Positions 56,331 to 64,000 of a DNA stretch of 64,000 bases are shown here, in pieces. The stretch is taken from the NCBI RefSeq assembly GCF_000576305.1, contig NZ_BAVZ01000002.1, positions 124,001 to 188,000 of the forward strand, in the 5' to 3' direction. The notes below the pieces were generated by a model that saw only the letters and a program-made list of their open reading frames with translations, was not told where the DNA came from and ran no database searches. The stretch is from Paenibacillus pini JCM 16418. Lineage in GTDB: Bacteria; Bacillota; Bacilli; Paenibacillales; Paenibacillaceae. A program made the position numbers and the translations under genes. Positions within the stretch are counted from its first letter, which is position 1; every line of letters starts with the position of its first letter.

Positions 56331-57590
56331 ATGAAACAGTGCAAAGTAATCGTTGTCATTCACCGCTTCGGGGATTATATCCTTGGAGGCTTCGTTAATT
56401 ACGGACAGGTTATTGATCATAGTGGTAACCAAGTGATTTATATGGTCAATGCAAGAGGACATCAGGATATTAAAGACTATGAGGGCCAGGCTGCGCGAGT
56501 GCATGAACTGGCAGATATCGAAGATTATGCAGTTCTTGAGACATTAATGAAGAATACGGTCGAAGAATATGGCCCTGTCGATCTACTGATTGCCATGTCA
56601 GAATATGATCTGATTAACGCGGCTAAGCTGCGTACGCAATTTGGTATTCAGGGTACCTCACAAGAGAAGGTAGCCTTATACCGAGATAAAATTGTCATGA
56701 AGAAGAGGCTGCAAGCAGATGGCCTGCGTATTCCTAAGTTTTTGGATTACACAGATCCAGAAGCTGCTATTGCCTTTGCTGAAGAGGTAGGTTATCCCAT
56801 TATTTTGAAGCCTAAATTGGGTGCTGCCAGCCAAGGTGTGAAGCAGGCAAATGATCGCACTGAACTAGAGGAGGCACTTGCATCCATCGAGCAGGCAAAT
56901 GAAACAGACAATTATCAATGCGAGGAATTTATTACAGGCCCCATTTTCCACATTGATGGCCTTGTTCAGCGTGGTGAGCTTCAATTTATAGCTATTTCTC
57001 AATATGTAAATGGCTGTCTTGCCTTTTCACAGGGAATTCCGAACGGTTCTTTTATTGTAACGGACAGGCTTCCACTTAAGAATCGCCTGACAAGGTTTAC
57101 GGAAGCGGTATTACATTCTCTAGAACTTCACGATGGGTGCTTCCATTTGGAGGTCATTGACCGTCATGGAGCGGAGGCAGTATTTCTTGAAATAGGTGCC
57201 AGAATGGGTGGCGCGGAGACGCCGTTCCTTACTTTGGAATTATACGGTGTTAATTTATGCGAAGAATGGATCAAAATTGAACTGGGTACATTTGAGAAGC
57301 TACACTTTGCCCAGACAGGTATTCATGGTGGATTGCTTCAGTTCCCAGAACCTCCTTGTGTTCCAGCAGAGGTGGTACATGTGACAAGCCTCAAAGGATT
57401 GATCCCGGAAATTTTCCATGAGCAAATCCCAGTACCTGGCGAAATTATGGATGGTAAAGGCTCCTATTATCATATCAGTGGAAGGTATATGTTCCGTGGT
57501 GAGAGTGAAGCGAAGGTTGAAGCTGCCATCCATAAAGCGATTGATTTGTTCCGTATTGAGGCCAAGCCCTTGGAGCCTTCACATATTTAG
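56331..57590 (+). CDS. ATP-grasp carboxylate-amine ligase 1
   Basis: Forms amide or peptide bonds through an acyl phosphate; 419 residues. N-terminal pre-ATP-grasp region (KVIVVIHRFGDYILGGFVNY), then ATP-binding VGYPIILKPKLGAASQGV, CEEFITGPIFHIDGLV, and the Mg-binding FLEIGARMGGAETP. Similar in layout to BacD/D-Ala ligase-like dipeptide synthetases. With a second ligase next door, two successive couplings are likely. GGAGG precedes ATG 56331. Confidence 0.92.
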   Translation: MKQCKVIVVIHRFGDYILGGFVNYGQVIDHSGNQVIYMVNARGHQDIKDYEGQAARVHELADIEDYAVLETLMKNTVEEYGPVDLLIAMSEYDLINAAKLRTQFGIQGTSQEKVALYRDKIVMKKRLQADGLRIPKFLDYTDPEAAIAFAEEVGYPIILKPKLGAASQGVKQANDRTELEEALASIEQANETDNYQCEEFITGPIFHIDGLVQRGELQFIAISQYVNGCLAFSQGIPNGSFIVTDRLPLKNRLTRFTEAVLHSLELHDGCFHLEVIDRHGAEAVFLEIGARMGGAETPFLTLELYGVNLCEEWIKIELGTFEKLHFAQTGIHGGLLQFPEPPCVPAEVVHVTSLKGLIPEIFHEQIPVPGEIMDGKGSYYHISGRYMFRGESEAKVEAAIHKAIDLFRIEAKPLEPSHI

Positions 57591-57617
57591 ATTAGGTAAG
57601 GAGGAGAGAATCGTCAT

Positions 57618-59038
57618 ATGAAAAATATATTACTTGTTAGTGATTTAGGCGGATTTCCACCGTCATTGGAATCATTAGCTGCTGAGGCGAATGTATTTGT
57701 ATACATTCCCCGTCCTAGCGCTGTAACCAGTCGATATATCTCTACTATAAATACCTATGCTTCTGTTATCATCAAAGAAAATACAGCCCTTACCTCGGGC
57801 GGGTATCATCACCCGGATTGGGTTACTTTTACGGGCGCTGAAGCTTACACCCTCTCAGAAAATGAAGTAGTCGATCAGATTATTGCTATGCGCGTTTATT
57901 TGAAGTCGATGGGATTATATTCGGTGGCGCTGAGAACATGGTGCTTTCCGTGGCAAAAGCAGCAGAGGCGCTGGGTTTACGCTCAGCGGGAGCAGAGGCC
58001 GCGCGTAATGCACGCAACAAACACACGATGCGGGAGAAGTTCCGTGAAGCGGGTGTGCCTTCGCCTGATTTTCGTGCCATTTACTCCGAACATGATATGA
58101 TTTCAGCTGTACAAGAATTAGGATATCCATTGGTACTTAAACCTACGTATCTAGCTTGTTCGATTGGCGTAACTCTACTTGATGGGACAAGAAATCCAGT
58201 CGAGGTGTTTCGTGAGGTTCAGCAGGATATTAGAGAAAATACGGGAGATTCGCTTCTATTTAATGAAGAATGCTTGTTTCTAGTCGAGGAGTATATGGAA
58301 GGATGCAATGCGGATTGGTATGATAACCCGCTGTACTCGGACTATGTCTCTGTCGAAGGGATGATGGTTAATGGAGTATATCGTCCTGTTGCGATTACAG
58401 ATAAGACGCCGATGCTCTCTTCCTTTACAGAGACATCCCATATTGTACCTAGTGTGCTCGATGCTGAAGCACAAGACATTATTGTTGAAGCATGCCGTCA
58501 AGCCAATGAAAGCTTAGGGCTTCAGAATTGTCCGACACATACAGAAGTCAAGCTCATGAAGAATAGACAAGTCGGCATTATTGAAACGGCTGCACGTTTC
58601 GGAGGTTGGAATATCATTCCGCAAATTAATGATGTGTTTGGGATCAATCTCACCAAGGCTTGGGCAGAGGTGTTATTATACGGTGATTCGGCACAATTGC
58701 CGAGTCATGTATTAAGTCATTCCGATAAAGCACGCTGCAATATGCGTATTTATTTGCAGGATAATCCGCTTGACCCTTCGCGCAAATATCAATTTGAAGG
58801 ATATGAGAAGATAGATCATTTACTATCTGAAGGTGTCTTTATCCATACGGAAACCGAAATTCCAAGACATACGGTAGTGAGCAGCATACCGCATCAAAAT
58901 GCAATGAGCTTTGTTTCGACTTTAGATCTAGAAAGCGCAGATTCGCTTGTTCTTGCGGAGTCGGTCAGAAGTATTAGAGAAGGTGTGAAGCTTAAAGTTC
59001 GGGAGTTAGAAGATTTAAAGATGGAAGTCCATAGTTAA
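57618..59038 (+). CDS. ATP-grasp carboxylate-amine ligase 2, frameshifted near 57903
   Basis: Second ligase of the operon, about 473 residues when repaired. N-terminal part NILLVSDLGGFPPSLESLA; after the frame change VDGIIFGGAENMVLSVAKAA, AEAARNARNKHTMREKFREA, LGYPLVLKPTYLACSIGV, FLVEEYMEGCNADWYDNPLY and IIETAARFGGWNIIPQIND (Mg site). One base missing from the AA run at 57903-57904 explains the break: TTGAAAGTCGATGGG restores the reading. Only modestly like ligase 1. Last plus-strand gene of the operon; a hairpin follows. Confidence 0.88.
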
Positions 59039-59085
59039 GGAAGTTAAAATTCATATACTAGTGTATAAAACAAACGAGTATATTT

Positions 59086-59130
59086 AATGGCGACTTTCTC
59101 CTCGATATGTTGTGAGAAGCAGTCGCCATT
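59086..59130. terminator. hairpin between the operon end and thrS
   Basis: AATGGCGACT (59086-59095) pairs with AGTCGCCATT (59121-59130) and inner CTC/GAG; no good T-run on either strand, so a moderate call. Both convergent genes end within 60 bases. Confidence 0.5.
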
Positions 59131-59173
59131 GGTATTTAGAATTTGCTTTATGATTTTTAACTAGAAATTAGAT

Positions 59174-61087
59174 TTATCGTTTAGCTTGTATTTCCTCTAA
59201 AATTTGGCTGATGATCTCATCTAATCTTTTCACGCCAAGATCGCCTTCGCCTCGTTTACGTACAGACACCGTCTCGGACGTTTTCTCAGCCTCGCCTAGT
59301 ACGAGCATATAGGGATTCTTCTCGAGCTGTGCTTCGCGCATTTTATACCCAAGCTTTTCATTTCGCACATCGACTTCTACCCGAATTCCAGCCTCTTTAC
59401 ATAATTTCTTCACCTTATAGGCGTAGTCAATATAATGCTCGGATACAGGTAGAATCTTAACTTGTACGGGCGCTAGCCAGATAGGGAAAGCCCCGCTGAA
59501 ATGCTCAGTTAACATCCCCATAAATCGGTCAATCGATCCGTACACTGCGCGATGGATGACGACAGGGCGATGCTTTTGGTTATCCTCACCAATGTAGGAA
59601 AGATCAAATTTCTCCGGCATCTGGAAATCCAGTTGGATCGTTCCGCACTGCCAGCTTCGTTTCAGGGCATCTAGAATATGAAAATCAATCTTAGGCCCGT
59701 AAAAGGCTCCATCTCCCTCATTGACGCGGTATTGAATGCCAAGATTATCTAGCACATGTTGCAAGGATTGTTCGGCTTGATCCCACAGTTCCTCTGAACC
59801 CATCGAATCCTCAGGACGAGTGGAGAGCTCGATTCGGTATTCGAACCCAAATACTTGATACATGTGATCGATAAGGGTAATGATACGGCTAATTTCCTCC
59901 TGAATTTGTTCAGGAAGTACGAATAGATGCGCATCATCCTGACAAAATGTCCGTACCCGCATCATTCCATTTAGTGCACCAGAAGATTCATGCCGATGGA
60001 CCTGACCGAATTCCGATAGACGGATAGGCAAATCTCGATAAGAACGTAAGCTATTTTTGAAAATGAGCATATGTCCCGGACAATTCATCGGCTTAAGAGC
60101 AAAAGTCGTCTCGTCAACCTTCGTAAAGTACATATTGTCCTTGTAGTGATCCCAATGCCCCGATTGTTCCCATAGGCGATTATTTAGCATAAGCGGTGTG
60201 CGTACCTCATCATAATCGAGTTGCCGCTGTAACTCTCTCGCAAAATGCTCAAGCTCATTTCGAATGACCATGCTTTTGGGTAGATAAAAGGGCATGCCCG
60301 GTGCTTCTTCGGAGAACATGAACAGCTCAAGTTCTTTTCCAAGCTTACGGTGGTCGCGTTTCTTAGCTTCCTCAAGAAAATGTAGATGCTCTTCAAGCTG
60401 GGCTTTCTTTGGAAAAGAAGTTCCATAAATGCGTTGTAGCATTTTATTGTTAGAGTCACCTCGCCAGTAAGCACCCGCCACACTCAGCAGCTTAAAGGCT
60501 TTGATACGGCCAGTCGAGGGAAGATGAGGGCCACGGCAAAGGTCGAAAAATTCACCTTGATCGTAGATGGTCAGAACCGTATCTTCCGGCAGATCACGAA
60601 TGAGTTCTAGCTTAAGCGGCTCCTCTAAATCTCCAAATATCTGGAGTGCTTTTGTGCGGCTAACGATACGCCGAACGATTGGGAAGTTCTCTTGAACAAT
60701 GACATTCATTTCTTTCTCAATGGCGGCAAGATCATCGCTAGATAAAGGCTTCTCCATGTCGATGTCATAATAAAAGCCATCTTCAATGACCGGGCCAATT
60801 CCGAGCTTCACTGCCTTATCTCCATAGATCCGCTTAATGGCTTGGGCCATGACATGCGCTGTGCTATGTCTAACTATTTCTAAGCCGTCTTCACTATCCA
60901 GCGTAACAATTTCGATGAGGCTATCATGTTCAATGGGTTGATTGAGATCAACAGGTTTGCCGTTTATCTTTCCAGCGATAGCTGATTTCTTCAAACTTGT
61001 ACTAATCGATTCCGCTACTTGTTCGATGGTCGTTCCTTGTACATACCTCCTAATTGTTTTGTCTGGAAAAGTTAAGTTGATCTCCAT
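59174..61087 (-). CDS. thrS: threonyl-tRNA synthetase
   Basis: Charges tRNA-Thr; 637 residues. TGS domain at the start (FPDKTIRRYVQGTTIEQVA), editing domain with HSTAHVMAQAIKRIYG and YWRGDSNNKMLQRIYG, class II core with EEAPGMPFYLPKSM, LKPMNCPGHMLIFK (zinc Cys), RVRTFCQDDAHLF and EGDGAFYGPKIDF, then an anticodon-binding domain. All catalytic parts look intact. Controlled by a T-box leader. It may be the only ThrRS, or a second ThrS/ThrZ-like copy; being next to the biosynthetic operon it could be a self-resistance copy, which cannot be decided from this window. Confidence 0.95.
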   Translation of the reverse strand: MEINLTFPDKTIRRYVQGTTIEQVAESISTSLKKSAIAGKINGKPVDLNQPIEHDSLIEIVTLDSEDGLEIVRHSTAHVMAQAIKRIYGDKAVKLGIGPVIEDGFYYDIDMEKPLSSDDLAAIEKEMNVIVQENFPIVRRIVSRTKALQIFGDLEEPLKLELIRDLPEDTVLTIYDQGEFFDLCRGPHLPSTGRIKAFKLLSVAGAYWRGDSNNKMLQRIYGTSFPKKAQLEEHLHFLEEAKKRDHRKLGKELELFMFSEEAPGMPFYLPKSMVIRNELEHFARELQRQLDYDEVRTPLMLNNRLWEQSGHWDHYKDNMYFTKVDETTFALKPMNCPGHMLIFKNSLRSYRDLPIRLSEFGQVHRHESSGALNGMMRVRTFCQDDAHLFVLPEQIQEEISRIITLIDHMYQVFGFEYRIELSTRPEDSMGSEELWDQAEQSLQHVLDNLGIQYRVNEGDGAFYGPKIDFHILDALKRSWQCGTIQLDFQMPEKFDLSYIGEDNQKHRPVVIHRAVYGSIDRFMGMLTEHFSGAFPIWLAPVQVKILPVSEHYIDYAYKVKKLCKEAGIRVEVDVRNEKLGYKMREAQLEKNPYMLVLGEAEKTSETVSVRKRGEGDLGVKRLDEIISQILEEIQAKR

Positions 61088-61127
61088 GATTTAGCCTCCT
61101 TCTTCGGATTTTTATGATGATTGAACA

Positions 61128-61403
61128 CAAAAAAACGCATCTCATCCCAGAAAGGGACGAGTGCGGTTTAGCTCGTGGTTCCACCCAAATTCGACCTCAA
61201 ATAAATAAGGTCCTTATTAGTATCCTATATCGGGGATAAGACGGTGCCGCTTACTACCGTTCATGAAATGGACGGGTTCAACGCCACGGCTACAAAGGGG
61301 TAATTTCACAACCGGTAACTGGAGAAGCTTTCAGCCTGAACTTCTCTCTCTGGACAGCTCGTGAAGGAAATCATGTCTTTGGTCAATGCCTGATTATTGT
61401 GTT
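61128..61403 (-). promoter_or_regulatory. T-box riboswitch (tRNA-Thr) upstream of thrS
   Basis: The conserved T-box GGGTGGAACCACG lies at 61186-61174. It is followed by a terminator (arms around CGCACTCGTCCC and GGGATGAGATGCG, then seven Ts, 61166-61129). Stem I base pairs TTCAC with GTGAA, and the codon ACC (Thr) lies at 61316-61314 in AGTTACCGGTT just inside that stem, in specifier position. UGGA in the T-box fits a tRNA ending UCCA. Uncharged tRNA-Thr should allow read-through into thrS. Confidence 0.92.
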
Positions 61404-61409
61404 GGCATA

Positions 61410-61439
61410 ATACTACATAACCCAGTTCCTAAAAGTCAA
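61410..61439 (-). promoter_or_regulatory. promoter of the thrS T-box transcript
   Basis: Minus strand: -35 TTGACT (61439-61434), 18-base spacer, -10 TAGTAT (61415-61410). Transcript start expected near 61403. Confidence 0.55.
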
Positions 61440-61458
61440 GGTTTTTCTTAGAAATTTG

Positions 61459-61677
61459 TTAATCGTATCCTCCAATGGACTCAGGTAATGCTTTGTACGC
61501 TTGCTTTTCTTTTATCATGTTGAATACATGCTCACGTAAATTTTTTAGCTGTTTAGCATCCTCTGTAAGCACGCAATTTTTGTTTGACCATGTGAATTGT
61601 ATGATCTCTCCATTAAGTTGGATTGTCGATTGATCCTCAGCAAATGGTCTTTGCTCGCCTGAACATGTAATTTTGTC
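61459..61677 (-). CDS. small hypothetical ORF upstream of thrS, start unclear
   Basis: An open frame of 72 codons with coding-like composition: FAEDQSTIQLNGEIIQFTW, NCVLTEDAKQLKNLREHVF, ending KALPESIGGYD and TAA. It has no ATG at its beginning in frame, but an ATG in another frame (61666-61664) has TTAGGA eight bases upstream, so an indel near 61660 may split the start from the body, in line with the many frameshifts here. About 70 residues if real. Family not recognised. Confidence 0.4.
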   Translation of the reverse strand, partial: DKITCSGEQRPFAEDQSTIQLNGEIIQFTWSNKNCVLTEDAKQLKNLREHVFNMIKEKQAYKALPESIGGYD

Positions 61678-61727
61678 CTAATTAGATGTTCTGAAGATAC
61701 TCCTATGTATAATATTTAAAATTTTTG

Positions 61728-61836
61728 TGTCCTCTGTGGATGTACAAACGAGAAAAAAGATGATACATTAAAAATCATATAAATCCTTTTGTATAAAGGT
61801 TTTTAATAAAAAGGAATTGTACTCATACAGAGGACA
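61728..61836. repeat. long inverted repeat upstream of kbl
   Basis: TGTCCTCTGT-GGAT-GTACAA (61728-61747) and, reversed, TGTCCTCTGT-ATGA-GTACAA (61836-61817): 16 of 20 positions match, differing only in a central four-base block. They flank 69 AT-rich bases that contain a smaller CCTTT/AAAGG hairpin followed by TTTTT. Lies directly before the kbl ribosome binding site, so an operator pair or a structured mRNA leader is possible. Confidence 0.6.
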
Positions 61837-61860
61837 TAAGTATTTTAGGAGGGATCTGGA

Positions 61861-63050
61861 ATGTCGAGCAAGGGACTAAATCAATTTTTATCAACGAACA
61901 TTGAGGATTTGAAAAATAAGGGTCTATATAACGTCATTAATCCACTTCAAGGACCAAATGGTGCAACAATTCAAATCGCTGGAAGATCACTTCTAAATTT
62001 ATCTTCTAACAACTATTTAGGGCTAGCTACGGACTCCCGTTTGATCGAAGCATCTGTGAAAGCGGTTCAAACCTTTGGAGCAGGTGCGGGTGCAGTAAGA
62101 ACAATTAATGGAACAATGGAGCTACACATTGAGCTGGAAGAGAAATTAGCTGCTTTTAAACATACCGAAGCTGTAATCGTGTATCAATCGGGCTTTAACT
62201 GTAACATGGCGGCCATCTCTGCTGTGATGGATAAGAAAGATGCAATTTTATCAGACGAGCTGAACCATGCTTCGATTATTGATGGCTGCAGATTGTCTGG
62301 AGCAAAGACCATCCGATTCAATCACTCGGATATGGATGATTTGAGAGAGAAGCAAAGGCCGCGAAGGAGTCGGGTCTATATAACAAAATTATGGTGATCA
62401 CTGATGGAGTCTTCTCGATGGATGGTGATATCGCGAAGCTTCCTGAAATCGTCGAGATTGCGGAAGAATATGATCTCATTACCTATGTAGATGATGCGCA
62501 TGGTTCAGGAGTCCTTGGTAAAGGTGCTGGAACTGTAAAGCATTTTGGTCTATCGGATCGGATTGATTTCCAGATTGGCACATTGTCTAAAGCGATTGGT
62601 GTCGTTGGAGGTTACGTTGCTGGCTCAAATCAGCTGATTGAATGGCTCAAGCTAAGAAGTCGTCCCTTCCTATTCTCCACGGCTTTACCACCAGCATCGA
62701 TTGCTGCTTGTATCGCCTCGGTAGATATTCTCATGAAGGATGAAGAATTGATTCAACAATTATGGGCAAACGGTGATTTTCTCAAAAGTGAGCTCAGTCG
62801 TCTAGGCTTCAATGTAGGTCATAGTGAGACTCCAATTACCCCTTGTATCATCGGCGATGAGGTGACGACGCAGCAGTTCAGTCAACGACTTTATGAAGAA
62901 GGTGTCTATGCCAAAGCGATTGTGTTCCCAACGGTTCCTAAAGGAACAGGACGGATACGAAATATGCCTACGGCTGCACATACAAGAGAAATGCTGGAGC
63001 AAGTGGTTTCAATCTATGAAAAAGTCGGTAAGGAAATGTCTCTCATTTAA
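61861..63050 (+). CDS. kbl: glycine C-acetyltransferase (2-amino-3-ketobutyrate CoA ligase), frameshifted near 62352
   Basis: PLP enzyme splitting 2-amino-3-ketobutyrate with CoA into glycine and acetyl-CoA. N-terminal part: [57 protein letters not shown]; after the frame change: [31 protein letters not shown] and the PLP lysine in [15 protein letters not shown] base missing near 62352 (GAGAAGCAAAGG) explains the stop at 62397. About 397 residues repaired, normal. AGGAGGG precedes the ATG; tdh follows 32 bases downstream, so the pair forms the threonine-to-glycine pathway. Other alpha-oxoamine synthases (BioF) are close relatives, but the neighbour supports Kbl. Confidence 0.9.
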
Positions 63051-63082
63051 TTGATGATATCCGGGAGCGGGAGTGAATAGAT

Positions 63083-64000
63083 ATGCAGAAGATTCTAGTA
63101 ACGGGTGCATTAGGTCAAATTGGTACAGAGTTGGTCATGAAATTGAGAGAGGTCTATGGAGCGGATCAAGTCATTGCCACGGATTTAAAATCATCAGCAC
63201 ATGAGATTACCCGTTCGGGTCCTTTTGAACTGCTAGATGTTACGAACGACAAAGCGATGTTCGATATCGCGAACAAATATCAAGTAGATACGGTCATCCA
63301 CTTGGCGGCGCTGCTTTCGGCTACAGCAGAGGAAAAACCGCTGCTGGCATGGAATTTGAATATGGGCGGGTTAATGAACGCGCTTGAAGTATCAAGAGAG
63401 CTCGGCTGCCAATTTTTCACGCCAAGCTCGATTGGAGCTTTTGGTCCGACAACGCCGAAGGATAATACACCACAGGATACGATTCAACGCCCGAATACCA
63501 TGTATGGCGTAAATAAAGTATCTGGTGAGCTGCTGTGCGATTATTATTTTCATAAGTATGGATTGGATACCAGAGGACTTCGCTTCCCAGGGTTGATCTC
63601 GTATATGACACCTCCGGGTGGAGGAACAACGGATTATGCGGTAGAAATCTATTATGCGGCGGTAACAGCGGGTAAATATACTTCGTATATCGCCAAAGAT
63701 ACCAATATGGACATGATGTATATGCCGGATGCGCTTGAGGCCATCATTGATCTAATGGAAGCGGATTCTTCAAGGCTATCGCACCGAAATTCCTTTAATG
63801 TGACTGCGATGAGCGTGGACCCCGAAGCTATTGCGGCTGAGATCCGTAAGCAGATGCCAGACTTCACCTTAGACTATCAGATTGATCCGGTAAGACAAGG
63901 AATTGCCGAGAGCTGGCCGCATTCGATTGATGCGACGGCTGCAAAGACGGAGTGGGGCTTTAAGGCTCAGTACGATTTAGAAGCGATGACGAAGGATATG
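63083..64000 (+). CDS. tdh: L-threonine 3-dehydrogenase, NAD-dependent epimerase (SDR) type; 3' end beyond window
   Basis: Oxidises threonine to 2-amino-3-ketobutyrate, the substrate of Kbl. Extended SDR fold: [42 protein letters not shown]-like [13 protein letters not shown], catalytic YGVNK ([17 protein letters not shown]), LRFPGLISY, and [12 protein letters not shown]. This is the short-chain TDH family, not the zinc-dependent Tdh of E. coli and B. subtilis. At least 306 residues in the window, no stop reached; close to the usual ~315. GGGAGTGA precedes the ATG. Confidence 0.93.
   Translation, partial: MQKILVTGALGQIGTELVMKLREVYGADQVIATDLKSSAHEITRSGPFELLDVTNDKAMFDIANKYQVDTVIHLAALLSATAEEKPLLAWNLNMGGLMNALEVSRELGCQFFTPSSIGAFGPTTPKDNTPQDTIQRPNTMYGVNKVSGELLCDYYFHKYGLDTRGLRFPGLISYMTPPGGGTTDYAVEIYYAAVTAGKYTSYIAKDTNMDMMYMPDALEAIIDLMEADSSRLSHRNSFNVTAMSVDPEAIAAEIRKQMPDFTLDYQIDPVRQGIAESWPHSIDATAAKTEWGFKAQYDLEAMTKDM

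Noticed and set aside
1-64000. CRISPR arrays, prophage, rRNA or tRNA genes
   Set aside because: No spaced direct repeats, phage structural genes, rRNA segments or cloverleaf-like CCA-ended sequences were noticed on reading both strands.

Overview
The window looks like chromosome of a spore-forming Bacillota, most likely Paenibacillus or a close relative. The reasons are AGGAGG-type ribosome binding sites, a Ctc-type L25 gene with a stress-type promoter, a T-box leader on thrS, YesM/YesN regulation of a sugar ABC transporter, a YhcN/YlaJ-like lipoprotein, TatA-TatC, and moderate GC with U-tailed hairpin terminators after most genes. This assignment is inference; no rRNA, tRNA, CRISPR array or prophage was seen.

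Layout. 1-4.1 kb: start of a GtrA-like gene (minus), a cytoplasmic type I pullulanase, a DUF985 cupin and ctc. 4.2-10 kb: an ABC-F ATPase (minus) behind an antibiotic-attenuator-like leader, divergent from a SWIM/SNF2 helicase. 10-17 kb: an unknown gene, DAP dehydrogenase, tRNA hydroxylase TrhO, a chemoreceptor and an MFS transporter. 17-26.3 kb (minus): a carbohydrate sensing and uptake locus, in transcription order YesN, YesM, an RbsB-like binding protein, a binding lipoprotein, a terminator, then binding protein and two permeases. 26.6-33.7 kb: pentapeptide-repeat protein, SDR, tatC-tatA, sporulation-type lipoprotein, a Tat-exported GMC oxidoreductase pair and an aldo/keto reductase. 33.7-37.3 kb: IS1182-type remnant, AT-rich orphan Sfp-type transferase, DEDDh exonuclease and a TerD-vWA fusion.

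37.8-59 kb is the most interesting part: one uninterrupted plus-strand gene train. It begins with a MocR/GabR regulator, continues with trpD-C-B-A-F (no trpE/trpG), and runs with overlaps or short gaps into two Gfo/Idh oxidoreductases, two tandem DegT aminotransferases, a TIM-barrel isomerase, an M20 amidohydrolase, an Ldh2-type dehydrogenase, an unknown small protein, a nucleotide-sugar dehydrogenase, a B3/B4 tRNA-editing-like protein, MFS and EamA transporters and two ATP-grasp ligases. I read it as an undescribed biosynthetic operon for an amino-sugar or amino-uronate amide/peptide, with export and possibly self-protection. The family calls are firm; the product is a guess. 59.2-64 kb holds a convergent T-box-controlled thrS, then kbl and an epimerase-type threonine dehydrogenase (threonine to glycine), the last running off the edge.

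At least thirteen otherwise intact, conserved genes carry a single one-base frameshift (eleven apparent deletions, two insertions). That pattern fits residual sequencing or assembly error better than real gene decay, so the broken genes are given here as full-length CDS with the frameshift position stated.
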